From contig JAJEHL010000049.1 of the NCBI GenBank assembly GCA_022823725.1, positions 62,001 to 126,000 on the forward strand: 64,000 nucleotides of DNA. The letters run 5' to 3'. The notes below the pieces were generated by a model. That model saw nothing but the letters and a program-made list of their open reading frames with translations. It searched no databases and was not told where the DNA came from. Below, one piece after another: positions 24,997-34,067 of the stretch. Source of the DNA: Candidatus Latescibacterota bacterium. GTDB lineage: Bacteria > Latescibacterota > UBA2968. Position 1 is the stretch's first letter; each line of letters opens with the position of its first letter. A program made the position numbers and the translations under genes.

Positions 24997-26325
24997 ATGA
25001 AATATATCGCGTTTGCGTTATCCCTCACACTGTTTTTGGCAGCCCCATTGCTCGATGCCCAGGAAACAAAGTCGGCTGATTTTGATGGCAATGGCGCGGT
25101 CGATTTTACTGACTTCCTGACGTTTGCTCAGGGTTTTGGCAAGTCCTCAGGTCAGGATGGTTTCAATGAAAAACTCGACCTCGACGGCAATGGCACAATC
25201 GACTTTTCGGACTTTCTACTTTTTGTCAATGCTTTTGGCGGGTCTTCAAGTCCGACGACGCCACCTGAAGAACCCGCGCCCCGGTTTCTTTATATTAGCG
25301 ATTTGATTGGCAGTATCCAGGTTATCGATACCTCCACTAATTTGCTCGAGCCCAACCGAACGATTCCCGTTTCTTTTCCTCGGGGTGTCGCGTTTTCCGA
25401 TATCAATAAGCGGCTTTATGTGGCGGCTACCGATACTTTTCACGCATTTACTGAAGATGGATTTCCCGAATTTCAACTTTCACTCGAAATGCCAGTTGTA
25501 CCCGGCGGAGGATTCATAGGTCGGGGCGGGTTTCGCGTTGTGCTTTCGCCCAATCACCAGTTTGCATACCTGACCGAAGAAGCCGGTGCGGCAGTTGAAG
25601 TCTTTGATGTGTCTGCAGGCGAGTCTCTGGACATCGTCGATATTCCGCCCACGCCCAGTGGTATTGCCATCTCGCCCGATGGCACGCGCCTCTACGTGGG
25701 GCATGGTAGTGCTACAAACGTCGTGTCTGTTATTGACACGGGTATTCCAGCTCTGATCGACAGTATCTCTGTGGGCCAAACCGTCAGCCGATTGGCTATC
25801 TCGCCAGATGGACAAAACCTTTATCTCAACAACACCCGCGCGGGCCGTGTGCTCAACGTCAATATCAGCACCAAAGCGATTGCCGATAGTCTCACACTCG
25901 GTCAGGCCAATGATCTGGGTGTTGAAATCCGAGATATCGCGCTTTCCGCAGATGGTACGCGTCTTGTCGTATCTCTCAGTCGCCTCTTTTTGGGCTTTGA
26001 TGCGTTGGGCAATTCCGTTCCTGCATTTTGGGGCGGTATTGTGGTCATCGATACACAGACATGGGAGCAAACAGCCGAAATTTTTGTCGGTGAAAGTGTG
26101 GCCAGTATCGGCCTTACGCCCGATGGTAAGACGGTCTATGTCGCCGGTGTCGAAAGACTTGATGAATTTGCTACGACGGGCAATTTGCAGGTGTTTATTG
26201 TCGATCTCGAGAATAATAGAACCCTGGGTACCATCCGCGGCTTTAGCCTGCCAGTTGCCTTCACCTTTGGCGCATCCAAACCCGCAATTCCCAGGTTGCT
26301 AAGTCCAGAACTGATTATTTTTTAA
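24997..26325 (+). CDS. Secreted beta-propeller protein with N-terminal dockerin-like EF-hand repeats
   Basis: A 442-residue protein with a signal peptide (ending LLDAQE), then two EF-hand repeats (DFDGNGAVDFTDFLTFAQGFG and DLDGNGTIDFSDFLLFVNAFG, about residues 25-77). The rest is a YVTN/Lactonase-like propeller with blades such as GIAISPDGTRLYVGH and LAISPDGQNLYLNN. The propeller probably binds protein or polysaccharide outside the cytoplasm. The repeats match those of the preceding gene but sit at the opposite end. A TTG lies 6 bases before the chosen ATG. The tautomerase gene follows after 11 bases. Confidence 0.85.
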   Translation: MKYIAFALSLTLFLAAPLLDAQETKSADFDGNGAVDFTDFLTFAQGFGKSSGQDGFNEKLDLDGNGTIDFSDFLLFVNAFGGSSSPTTPPEEPAPRFLYISDLIGSIQVIDTSTNLLEPNRTIPVSFPRGVAFSDINKRLYVAATDTFHAFTEDGFPEFQLSLEMPVVPGGGFIGRGGFRVVLSPNHQFAYLTEEAGAAVEVFDVSAGESLDIVDIPPTPSGIAISPDGTRLYVGHGSATNVVSVIDTGIPALIDSISVGQTVSRLAISPDGQNLYLNNTRAGRVLNVNISTKAIADSLTLGQANDLGVEIRDIALSADGTRLVVSLSRLFLGFDALGNSVPAFWGGIVVIDTQTWEQTAEIFVGESVASIGLTPDGKTVYVAGVERLDEFATTGNLQVFIVDLENNRTLGTIRGFSLPVAFTFGASKPAIPRLLSPELIIF

Positions 26326-26336
26326 AAGGAGATATC

Positions 26337-26522
26337 ATGCCTTTTGTCAATGTCAAAATGCTCGAAGGCCGTACGCACGAGCAAAAACGCGAACTCGCCA
26401 GAGCTATTACCGATGCGATGGTCAATATTTGCGATGCCAAAGCCGATGGCACGATGGTCGTTATTGAAGATATTCCCCGCGATCACTGGGCGAGAGGTGG
26501 CACGCTTCTGTCGGAACAATAG
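26337..26522 (+). CDS. 4-oxalocrotonate tautomerase family protein
   Basis: A 61-residue protein of the 4-OT superfamily. After removal of the start Met, the catalytic Pro1 is exposed (MPFVNVKMLEGRT), followed by the typical helix THEQKRELARAITDAM and VVIEDIPRDHWARGG. Members interconvert enol and keto forms in aromatic degradation, though many small homologues have unknown substrates. AAAGGAG precedes the ATG. No other aromatic-ring degradation gene is nearby. Confidence 0.88.
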   Translation: MPFVNVKMLEGRTHEQKRELARAITDAMVNICDAKADGTMVVIEDIPRDHWARGGTLLSEQ

Positions 26523-26552
26523 GGGCAATAGCGGCGTGTGGTTCGCAGAGAC

Positions 26553-26581
26553 TTGACATGATTTTGCCCACTGCATATATT
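26553..26581 (+). promoter_or_regulatory. Sigma-70-type promoter for the TPR gene
   Basis: TTGACA (26553-26558), a 17-base spacer and TATATT (26576-26581) lie 68 bases upstream of the TPR gene ATG. Confidence 0.75.
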
Positions 26582-26649
26582 GGCGGTATGCATTGCCATT
26601 TAACCTGCTACCGGAACGCACCGGTTGCGTTGAGAAAGGAAGACTCCCC

Positions 26650-27834
26650 ATGACATTTAAGCGCGGATTTGTTGTTGCTCTTGCACTGGCCTTTGCTGCG
26701 ACGCCACTGTTCGTACAGACCGCAGAGGCAAAAGTGACCAAAGGGCAGGCTTCTGTAGCCAAACGCTCGGGCAAATTGTATATCAACCAGCGCCAATACG
26801 ACAAGGCACTGGAACAGTATATGATCGCGGCGGAAGGGCGCCCCGACGATTCCGAGGTGCAGTACTATTTGGGTTGGCTTTACGGTCAGAAAGAGCTTTT
26901 TGAAGAGATGAATGAGCACTATAATCTGGCAACGGACAGAAAGTGGAAAAAGAAAGTCGATACCGATCGCAAAGAACTCTGGACGCGGTATTACAACATG
27001 GCCGTCAAGGGAATGAATGCCCAGAGGTTCGATTTTGCCATGGAGCAATTCGATCTCGCCATTACGATTAATCCCAATGAAGCCGATGCTTATGAAGGGT
27101 TGGCTATTACGCATCTCAATATGGGGAATTCAGAAGCGGGTATTGAGATGTATCAAAAAGCGGTTGAACTCAATCCCAAAAAAGCCCAGTCCTTTTTCAA
27201 TCTGGGTGGCGCGCTTATGAATGTTGGCCGAATTGAAGAAGCACTTGAAACGTTCAAGAAAGGCCACGCGATTGATCCCGAAGAAATAAATATTTTGCAG
27301 CAGATGGCGATTGCCCAATATCGACTGGACGACAAGGAAGGCGCGGCGGAATCAGCGGAGAAAGCACTGGCTGTTGCAGGTGATGATCCAAAAATTTTGA
27401 ATATTGCTGCAAGCATTTATTTGCAGGCTGAAAATTACGAAAAATCTGCCGAAATTCTCGAAAAAGTGGTTGAGATACAACCCGATAATATGGATGCGCT
27501 GTTCAACCTCGCAATCGCGTATAAGCAACTCGACAAAGGCGAGAGAGCACTCGATCTGTTTGGAAAAAGCGTTGAAGCAAATCCGACTGACGCCGATGCA
27601 TGGTACCAGCTTGGTTTGCTCGCAGATAAAATAGATGCTTATGACAAGGCTATTGAAGCTTTTTCAAAAGTGACTGAGTTGCAAGCGAGTAATGCCAGAG
27701 CATGGGCGGCGTTGTCTCGCGTTTATGCGCGCAAATCCGAAGTCTCGGAAGGTGAAGTTGCCGCAGAATGTGTGAAAAAAGCAACCGAAGCATTTCAGAT
27801 GTACGAGGCGCTTCAGAATCAAAATCCAGAGTAG
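26650..27834 (+). CDS. Secreted TPR-repeat protein
   Basis: A 394-residue protein with a signal peptide (TFKRGFVVALALAFAATPLFVQTAEAK). At least eight tetratricopeptide units follow, for example AYEGLAITHLNMGNSEAGIE, SFFNLGGALMNVGRIEEALE and ALFNLAIAYKQLDKGERALD. The open frame extends to 26593, but the signal peptide and GAAAGGAAG before 26650 mark the start. It probably acts as a periplasmic scaffold or assembly factor. It has its own promoter and terminator, so it is likely transcribed alone. Confidence 0.88.
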   Translation: MTFKRGFVVALALAFAATPLFVQTAEAKVTKGQASVAKRSGKLYINQRQYDKALEQYMIAAEGRPDDSEVQYYLGWLYGQKELFEEMNEHYNLATDRKWKKKVDTDRKELWTRYYNMAVKGMNAQRFDFAMEQFDLAITINPNEADAYEGLAITHLNMGNSEAGIEMYQKAVELNPKKAQSFFNLGGALMNVGRIEEALETFKKGHAIDPEEINILQQMAIAQYRLDDKEGAAESAEKALAVAGDDPKILNIAASIYLQAENYEKSAEILEKVVEIQPDNMDALFNLAIAYKQLDKGERALDLFGKSVEANPTDADAWYQLGLLADKIDAYDKAIEAFSKVTELQASNARAWAALSRVYARKSEVSEGEVAAECVKKATEAFQMYEALQNQNPE

Positions 27835-27891
27835 ATGATCCATCGCGTCTCGGTTCATCACAATGTGTATTTAAACAAACAATTAAACTCG

Positions 27892-27919
27892 AAAACCCCG
27901 TACCAGAGTGCGGGGTTTT
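27892..27919 (+). terminator. Intrinsic terminator after the TPR gene
   Basis: AAAACCCCG (27892-27900) and CGGGGTTTT (27911-27919) form a perfect 9-base stem with a 10-base loop. Confidence 0.8.
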
Positions 27920-27949
27920 CTCCGTCAATCACCAGAAAGAGGAGTATCG

Positions 27950-28960
27950 ATGTACCTGACAGATGAAAAAGTCGCTGTAATGGGCGCGGCAGGCGCCATT
28001 GGTTCCAATCTTGCGCAAACGCTCTTGTCTTCGGGCACGGCGTCTCGTGTGGCTATGTACGATCCTTTTGCGCCGGGGCTTGAAGGCGCGGCCGAGGAGG
28101 TCTATCACTGTGGTTTCCCCAATGCCGATGTTACGTGGACAACCGATGTTGCCGAAGCACTTGAAGGCGCGTCTTATGTTATCAGTTCCGGGGGCGCGCC
28201 GCGCAAAGAAGGCATGACCCGCGAAGACTTGCGACGCGATAATGCAGAAATTGCCAAACAACTCGGCCTCGATATCAAACAGTATTGTCCAAATTGTAAG
28301 TTTGTTATCATTATTTTTAATCCCGCCGACATCACGGGGCTGACCACGCTGGTACATTCGGGGCTCGAGCCCGGGCGCGTGACGACTCTCGCTGCACTCG
28401 ATAGCACGCGCTTACAAACCCGACTGGCACAACATTTCGACATTTTGCAAAGCAAAGTCACTGGTTGTCGCACGTACGGGGGGCACGGCGAACAGATGGC
28501 CGTGTTTATCGGTGGTATTCAGATTGACGGCACACCTCTCTCCGATGTTCTCAATGGAGAGGCTGTCAATGGCGTTGGCATGAGTGCCGATGAATGGGCT
28601 GATGTTCAAGAACACGTACGCGGGGGTGGTGCTCGTATTATCGATCTGCGCGGGCGCTCTTCGTTCCAATCGCCGGCACAACAAAGTGTTTTTATGCTGC
28701 GCGGCGTTCTGGGTGAGTCATATTCCTGGCCCTGTGGTGCATATCTCAATGATAGGGGATTTGACAATATTATGATGGCTATGCCTGTGACCCTGTCGGC
28801 TTCGGGTGTGAACTGGTCCATGCCCGAAGGCACTGAAGACGATATCAATGCCCTGCGTGAATCTTACGCCCATCTGACTGCGTTGCGAGACCAGACTATT
28901 GACGATGGCATCTTGCCTCCGCTTTCTGAGTGGCGGGATAGCAATGTTCATCTCGGGTAA
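27950..28960 (+). CDS. Malate/lactate dehydrogenase family protein
   Basis: A 336-residue NAD-dependent 2-hydroxyacid dehydrogenase of the LDH/MDH superfamily. VAVMGAAGAIGSNLAQTL is the nucleotide-binding loop, SSGGAPRKEGMTREDLRRDN the active-site loop with substrate Arg residues, IIFNPADI the NP motif, and CRTYGGHGEQM contains the catalytic His. The overall pattern is nearer malate than lactate dehydrogenase, so malate/oxaloacetate conversion in the TCA cycle is the likely role. GAGGAG lies before the ATG at 27950; an in-frame earlier codon at 27908 falls inside the terminator. Confidence 0.85.
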   Translation: MYLTDEKVAVMGAAGAIGSNLAQTLLSSGTASRVAMYDPFAPGLEGAAEEVYHCGFPNADVTWTTDVAEALEGASYVISSGGAPRKEGMTREDLRRDNAEIAKQLGLDIKQYCPNCKFVIIIFNPADITGLTTLVHSGLEPGRVTTLAALDSTRLQTRLAQHFDILQSKVTGCRTYGGHGEQMAVFIGGIQIDGTPLSDVLNGEAVNGVGMSADEWADVQEHVRGGGARIIDLRGRSSFQSPAQQSVFMLRGVLGESYSWPCGAYLNDRGFDNIMMAMPVTLSASGVNWSMPEGTEDDINALRESYAHLTALRDQTIDDGILPPLSEWRDSNVHLG

Positions 28961-28986
28961 GAGGTTAGAAAATTAAAAGGTTTATC

Positions 28987-30078
28987 ATGCCCTATTCTCC
29001 TATTGGTCAATCTATACAGGCGCTCGATACGCCTGCGCTGCTTATCGATCTGGATAAGATGGAAAGTAATATCCAGAAGATGGCGGCTCGATGTCGAGAC
29101 AGTGGCTTGCACTGGCGGCCCCATGCCAAGGGTCATAAAACGCCTGCTATTGCTCATGCCCAGCTACGCGCAGGTGCTATTGGTATTACCTGTGCCAAAC
29201 TCGGTGAAGCCGAAGTGCTGGCAGACGCCGGGGTTTCGGATATACTCGTCGCCAATCAAGTTGTTGGGCGAGAAAAAGTCGCGCGTCTGGTTAATCTGCG
29301 CCGCCGTGCAGATGTTATGGTGGCGGTTGACGATCCCGTTCATATCCGCGCGATAAGTGACGCGGCCACAGATGTTGGCGTCAAGGTGCGCGTGCTTGTT
29401 GAAGTGGATGTTGGCATGAAACGCTGTGGTGTGCCGCCGGGTGATCCAACTCTTGCGCTGGCACAGCGGGCACACGCCGCGCCCGGTGTGGTTTTTGCGG
29501 GGATTATGGGTTACGAAGGCCATGCAATGGCTCTGGATGATGCCGCCAAAGAAGCCGCATGCAGGAAGGCTGTTGGAGAATTGTCTAAGACGCGCAATGT
29601 CATTGAGAATGCGGGGTTGCGCGTGGGTATTGTCAGCGCGGGTGGCACGGGCACGCTCGCGTTTACCCCCGATTTCCCAGGTATTACTGAGATACAGGCT
29701 GGCGGGGGCATTTTTATGGATACTTATTATCGCGATGGCCTTCATGTTCGCGGTTTGGAACACGCACTGTCCGTGTTGACCACGGTTATCAGTCGCGCGG
29801 CTCCCGACCGCGCAGTCGCCGATGCCGGGCGCAAGACAACGAGCAGCCACCCTTCGCTGCCCGAGGTCAAAGACCGAACAGATGTTGTCGTGACGGGCCT
29901 GGCGGCAGAACACGCTTTGCTCAGCCTGACGAATAGCGATCTCAAAATTGGCGATAAAATTCAATTTATTTCAGGGTATTCCGACATGACCGTATTTTTG
30001 CACGATCAGATCTACGGTATGCGCAATGATCGCGTCGAAGTCGTGTGGGATATTCTCGCGCGCGGCAAAAAACAATGA
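28987..30078 (+). CDS. D-threonine aldolase/D-serine dehydratase-like PLP enzyme
   Basis: A 363-residue fold-type III PLP protein with an alanine racemase-like N-terminal barrel. LDTPALLIDLDKMESNI and WRPHAKGHKTPAIA carry the PLP Lys region of the DSD1/D-threonine aldolase family, and the C-terminal domain (YSDMTVFLHDQIYGMRNDRVE) holds the His/Asp metal-site area. Family members cleave D-threonine-type beta-hydroxy amino acids or dehydrate D-serine. The stop overlaps the next start (ATGA), suggesting co-translation with an exported protein of unrelated type. Confidence 0.85.
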   Translation: MPYSPIGQSIQALDTPALLIDLDKMESNIQKMAARCRDSGLHWRPHAKGHKTPAIAHAQLRAGAIGITCAKLGEAEVLADAGVSDILVANQVVGREKVARLVNLRRRADVMVAVDDPVHIRAISDAATDVGVKVRVLVEVDVGMKRCGVPPGDPTLALAQRAHAAPGVVFAGIMGYEGHAMALDDAAKEAACRKAVGELSKTRNVIENAGLRVGIVSAGGTGTLAFTPDFPGITEIQAGGGIFMDTYYRDGLHVRGLEHALSVLTTVISRAAPDRAVADAGRKTTSSHPSLPEVKDRTDVVVTGLAAEHALLSLTNSDLKIGDKIQFISGYSDMTVFLHDQIYGMRNDRVEVVWDILARGKKQ

Positions 30079-31292
30079 TTCGTTTTTTGCCGCTTTTTTT
30101 TTCTGCTTTTTTCTTGCCCTCAATCTCGTCTGCACAGACTGATTCGACATCTGTTCTTCACGCGCAGTGCCGCGATGCCGATACCGGTGCAAACCTGCCT
30201 TATGTCACTGTTGTTATCCGCAGATCGGGCGAATTGCCTCGCGTTTATATTACCGACCTGCACGGGCGTATTGAGATAGAAGGGCTCGCGCCGGGGGTTA
30301 TACACATTCAGGCGCGCCACCACGGTTATGCCCCGTCGGATACGACACTCGTGCTTTTGCGCGGTTTGATCTCCACGCTGGAACTTTCACTTTTACCCAC
30401 CCCTATACTCCTGCGGGAGGAAACCACAGTACAGGACCTCTCCGCACCCGAGCTAATCCGCCGCCTGATTGCGAGCACTCGCTTCGAATATCTCCACACA
30501 TCCCATGTGAATATGCATACTTATGCATTTGATGCGTACAGCACTCAGAAGGTGATCAACCGCAGAACAGAAGATATTATTGCGGGTATTGAATATACGA
30601 TCAAAGGTTACTATCAATCCCCCGATAGCCTCGCGCAGCATATTACGGGCATACGCAATTGGGGCAAGTGGCGGTTGAGTGTTTCCCCAGGGCTTACGCA
30701 AAGCCCTGCACGGGGTATTGTAGATGATAAATTCTTTGAAATCGCGCCGCACCCCTTATCATCCGATGCGCTTGAACACTACCACTATGAGCGCATTTCC
30801 ACAGTGCATGTGGGCGATCTTCACGTTTCGCGCATTGGTGTGTCGCCGCGGCACGGGCAAAAGCCTGGCTTGCTCGGCGATATATGGATCGCTCGCGATG
30901 ACTTTTCCCTTGTGGGTTATGACCTGCGTCTCAATTTTCCCGCTCTTTTGCAATTGCGCGGCATAGATCACTGGCAGGTTTATCAGCAGAATACGCGATA
31001 TCTCAATGCGTATTGGTTGCCCGCGCGCCAAATTTGCACGATTAAAACACGCGATTATACCGCGCAAGCGACAACGCGTAGCCATCGCTATGATCTCAAT
31101 GCGGATTTGCCACCCACAATTTTTGAGGCGCCGGAAATTGTGATTCTGCCAGAGGCAACTACGCGAGATAGCACTTTTTGGGCCGCACATACAGCGGATC
31201 GAGATACTGCACATATCCGCATGAAAAGCGAACTCCTGCAAGGCAATCTGCCCGCGGCCTGGCAAAGGCTCGGGTTGGATAGAAACAGGTGA
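30075..31292 (+). CDS. Secreted protein with carboxypeptidase-like regulatory domain
   Basis: A 405-residue protein with a signal peptide (MIRFLPLFFSAFFLPSISSAQ). Residues 25-105 form a CarboxypepD_reg-like beta sandwich (CRDADTGANLPYVTVVI ... GLAPGVIHIQARHHGY). The rest is a beta-rich outer-membrane-lipid-associated type of region reminiscent of DUF5686 proteins (GYYQSPDSLAQHITGIRNWGK, DIWIARDDFSLVGYDLRLNF), but this match is uncertain. Its ATG overlaps the preceding stop, and the MFS gene begins 6 bases after it. The function is unknown, probably in the cell envelope. Confidence 0.75.
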   Translation: MIRFLPLFFSAFFLPSISSAQTDSTSVLHAQCRDADTGANLPYVTVVIRRSGELPRVYITDLHGRIEIEGLAPGVIHIQARHHGYAPSDTTLVLLRGLISTLELSLLPTPILLREETTVQDLSAPELIRRLIASTRFEYLHTSHVNMHTYAFDAYSTQKVINRRTEDIIAGIEYTIKGYYQSPDSLAQHITGIRNWGKWRLSVSPGLTQSPARGIVDDKFFEIAPHPLSSDALEHYHYERISTVHVGDLHVSRIGVSPRHGQKPGLLGDIWIARDDFSLVGYDLRLNFPALLQLRGIDHWQVYQQNTRYLNAYWLPARQICTIKTRDYTAQATTRSHRYDLNADLPPTIFEAPEIVILPEATTRDSTFWAAHTADRDTAHIRMKSELLQGNLPAAWQRLGLDRNR

Positions 31293-31298
31293 GCGCAG

Positions 31299-32549
31299 AT
31301 GCCGATCCTTTTTTCAAATGTGCATTTTTCCCGCGATGTGCGCCTTTATTTAACGGCTAATGCGCTGTTTGGTTTTGTCCTTTTTGGCGGTATTTATCCC
31401 CTTTTGTACAATCTCTATTTGTTGCGTCTGGGGTATAATACCGAGTTTGTGGGGTTGGCAAATGCGACGGGGGCACTTTGTTTTGCTCTGTCCAGTTTGC
31501 CCAGTGGAATGCTGGGTGGACGCTGGGGCAGTCGGTTTACGATGGTTGTTGGGATTTGTGTGTCTGTGGCGGGTTTTGGATTGCTTTCACAGGCGGAGTT
31601 GGTTTCTGCCGGCAGCCCGCGCGATTATTTTATTTTATTTACTTATTCGCTCGGTGTGATGGGTATTGCGCTGTTTATTGTGAATGGTACGCCTTATCTG
31701 ATGGGTATTACGAGTCCAGTTGAGCGCGACCCGGTTTTTGCCGTGCAGGCCGCGCTGATGCCATTTTCGGGTTTTGTCGGGAGTATGTTGGGGGGCGTTG
31801 TTCCGGATTATTTGGCAGGTGTGCTCGATGTTTCACTCGCGCAGCCGGTTGTTTACCGCTATACGTTGTCCGCCGGGGTGCTTTGTTTGATTCCGGGTGT
31901 TTTCGCGTTGCTCGCCACACAGGATGTTCGGGTTGAACGCAGGCGGGAAGATGGAGATAATGGCGATGTGTCCAATATGCCTGCGCTTCCTCTTGCGGCT
32001 ATTGTTATTACGTCGCTGATTTCCGTTCTTCACGTTGCTGGCGAGGCGGCTGCGCGTACGTTTTTTAATGTTTATATGGATAAAGGGCTAAATATCAGTC
32101 TTTCTCTTATCAGTGTGCAACTCGCCGCGGGACAGTTGCTCGCTGTTCCGGCTGCGCTGTCCCTTCCGTTTTTTTCTGCGCGTTTTGGCATTCGTCGGAC
32201 GGTGGTTCTGGTAACGGTTGTGACGGCTATTTTTCTTTTTTTTATGGCGCTGGTCTCAAATTGGATTGTTGCGGGGGTTTGCTTGATGGGGATTATGGCG
32301 ATGGCTTCGATTCGCCGCTCGGCTTTTGCCATTTTTCACCAGGAATTGGTGCCCGTGCGCTGGCGTACAGCGATGTCGGGTGCGACTGCTATGATGTCGG
32401 GGGTGGGCTATTCGGCAATGGCTCTGGGGGGTGGGTATATGATCCCGGTTGCGGGATATTCGAGTCTTTTTTTGACCGGGGCTGTGTTCACGGGAATGGG
32501 GGCGTTTTTGTTTTGGATTTGTTTTCGGGGAGATAAAACGGACCGCTGA
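31299..32549 (+). CDS. Major facilitator superfamily transporter
   Basis: A 416-residue membrane protein with about twelve hydrophobic helices. GMLGGRWGSRFTMVVG between helices 2 and 3 is the MFS loop motif, and a charged central loop (QDVRVERRREDGD) divides the two six-helix halves. The substrate is unknown. It is probably in one transcript with the regulatory-domain protein before it and the sulfatase after it, so it may import a product released by sulfatase action (inference). Confidence 0.88.
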   Translation: MPILFSNVHFSRDVRLYLTANALFGFVLFGGIYPLLYNLYLLRLGYNTEFVGLANATGALCFALSSLPSGMLGGRWGSRFTMVVGICVSVAGFGLLSQAELVSAGSPRDYFILFTYSLGVMGIALFIVNGTPYLMGITSPVERDPVFAVQAALMPFSGFVGSMLGGVVPDYLAGVLDVSLAQPVVYRYTLSAGVLCLIPGVFALLATQDVRVERRREDGDNGDVSNMPALPLAAIVITSLISVLHVAGEAAARTFFNVYMDKGLNISLSLISVQLAAGQLLAVPAALSLPFFSARFGIRRTVVLVTVVTAIFLFFMALVSNWIVAGVCLMGIMAMASIRRSAFAIFHQELVPVRWRTAMSGATAMMSGVGYSAMALGGGYMIPVAGYSSLFLTGAVFTGMGAFLFWICFRGDKTDR

Positions 32550-32563
32550 CACAGGAGGCTGAT

Positions 32564-34000
32564 ATGAATACTGAGAGACCCAATATCCTTTTTTTGCTTA
32601 CCGATATGCAGCGCTACGATGCACTGGGATTTAATGGGAATGCGGTGTGCAAGACGCCGGCGATTGATCGCATTGCCCAGGAGGGCATGCGTTTTTGCCG
32701 GGCTTATACGCCCATTGCGCTTTGCTCTCCAGCGCGCGGGTCGCTGCTTACGGGAATGTTTCCACACAATCACGGGCAGCTGTCGAATATGGGCAATTTT
32801 AATCGGGCTTTTGATTTGAATATTCTGGATAAGCCCGCCTATCCGCAGATTTTATCTGACGCGGGTTATAATGTCGGTTATGTGGGCAAATGGCATTTGC
32901 CCAGGGAGGGCGATAGCGAGTTTTGGGGGTTTGATCCGTGGCATAGGACGCGCGATTGGAACCAGAGTGTGCGCGATGCGGGTTTTGATTGGGGATATGC
33001 TCAGGAGGTTCAGCGCATGGAATGGGGGGGTGATGCGCCTTTTTGCGGTCGGTCGCAGTTGCCCGCCGAGTATATGCAGGAGCACTGGACTGCGGATAGG
33101 ACGATTGATCTGATTGAAGGATTTTGTGAGGGCGATAAACCCTTTATGATTTGCAGCAGTTTTTTTGGACCGCATTTTCCCTACTGTGTTCCGGAACCTT
33201 ATGATACCATGTACGATCCCGATACTGTGGAACGCTGGATCAATTTCGACGAGCAGTTTGTCGATAAACCGAGTGTTCAGCAAAAGGAAATGCTCAGGTG
33301 GAATGCCAGCCATTTGACCTGGCCCGATTGGCAGAAGGTGATCGCGACGTATTGGGGATATTGCACGTTTATTGATGATCAGGTGCAGCGCGTTTTAGAT
33401 GCTTTAGAGGAAACAGGGCAATTGGACAATACGGTGATTGTGTACAGTTCGGATCACGGCGATATGTTGGGCAGTCATCGCTTGTTTAATAAGATGATGA
33501 ATATGTACAACGAGACGCACCAGGTTCCATTGGCGATCCGTTGGCCGGGTGTTGTTGAGCCCAGCAGTGTTTGCGATGATTTTGTGAGTCTGGTCGATAT
33601 GATGCCGACGTTTCTCGATATGGCAGGGGTGGATGTTCCCGATAAGGTTGACGGGTGTTCACTGCTGCCCATACTGCGCGGGGAGACGCCATCGGATTGG
33701 CGGGAGGATATTTTTGCAGAGCACCACGGGTACGAGCCTGCGCTGTGTACGATTCGGATGGTGCAGACCCAAAACTGGAAGTATATCTACAATCCGTGTA
33801 GTGAAGATGAACTCTACGACCTGGAGAGTGATCCCGGGGAGTTGCACAATTTGGCTCCTAAGTTGGGATACAAGCATGTGCTCAGGCGCATGAAGGATCG
33901 CATGGTCAAATGGCTGAGAGATACGAATGATGGGATTGTAAATGATGGCGGCTGGCAGTCAAATTCCTACGATTTGTTTGTGTCGGGGCGAGAGCGTTAA
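32564..34000 (+). CDS. Type I sulfatase (formylglycine-dependent)
   Basis: A 478-residue sulfatase. ILFLLTDMQRYDALG carries the first metal Asp, and CSPARGSLLTG (Cys54) is the Cys-type formylglycine maturation motif. GYNVGYVGKWHLP and VIVYSSDHGDMLGSHRLFNK hold further metal and active-site residues. These enzymes cleave sulfate esters from sugars and need an anaerobic or FGE-type maturase, not found in this window. No signal peptide is evident. ACAGGAGG precedes the ATG. It lies 14 bases after an MFS transporter. Confidence 0.93.
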   Translation: MNTERPNILFLLTDMQRYDALGFNGNAVCKTPAIDRIAQEGMRFCRAYTPIALCSPARGSLLTGMFPHNHGQLSNMGNFNRAFDLNILDKPAYPQILSDAGYNVGYVGKWHLPREGDSEFWGFDPWHRTRDWNQSVRDAGFDWGYAQEVQRMEWGGDAPFCGRSQLPAEYMQEHWTADRTIDLIEGFCEGDKPFMICSSFFGPHFPYCVPEPYDTMYDPDTVERWINFDEQFVDKPSVQQKEMLRWNASHLTWPDWQKVIATYWGYCTFIDDQVQRVLDALEETGQLDNTVIVYSSDHGDMLGSHRLFNKMMNMYNETHQVPLAIRWPGVVEPSSVCDDFVSLVDMMPTFLDMAGVDVPDKVDGCSLLPILRGETPSDWREDIFAEHHGYEPALCTIRMVQTQNWKYIYNPCSEDELYDLESDPGELHNLAPKLGYKHVLRRMKDRMVKWLRDTNDGIVNDGGWQSNSYDLFVSGRER

Positions 34001-34013
34001 AAAAGTCAGAATC

Positions 34014-34055
34014 AGGATATTCAGGATGAAAGGATGGGCAGGATGAAAGGCGAAG
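34014..34055. repeat. AGGAT-periodic run and inverted CCTTTCATC element
   Basis: AGGAT occurs four times at 34014, 34023, 34031 and 34040 (spacing 9, 8, 9). This is followed by GATGAAAGGCGAAG (34042-34055), the exact reverse complement of 5624-5637. It fills the convergent gap between the sulfatase and the nitrile hydratase operon. Confidence 0.55.
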
Positions 34056-34067
34056 AGACGTAAATTT

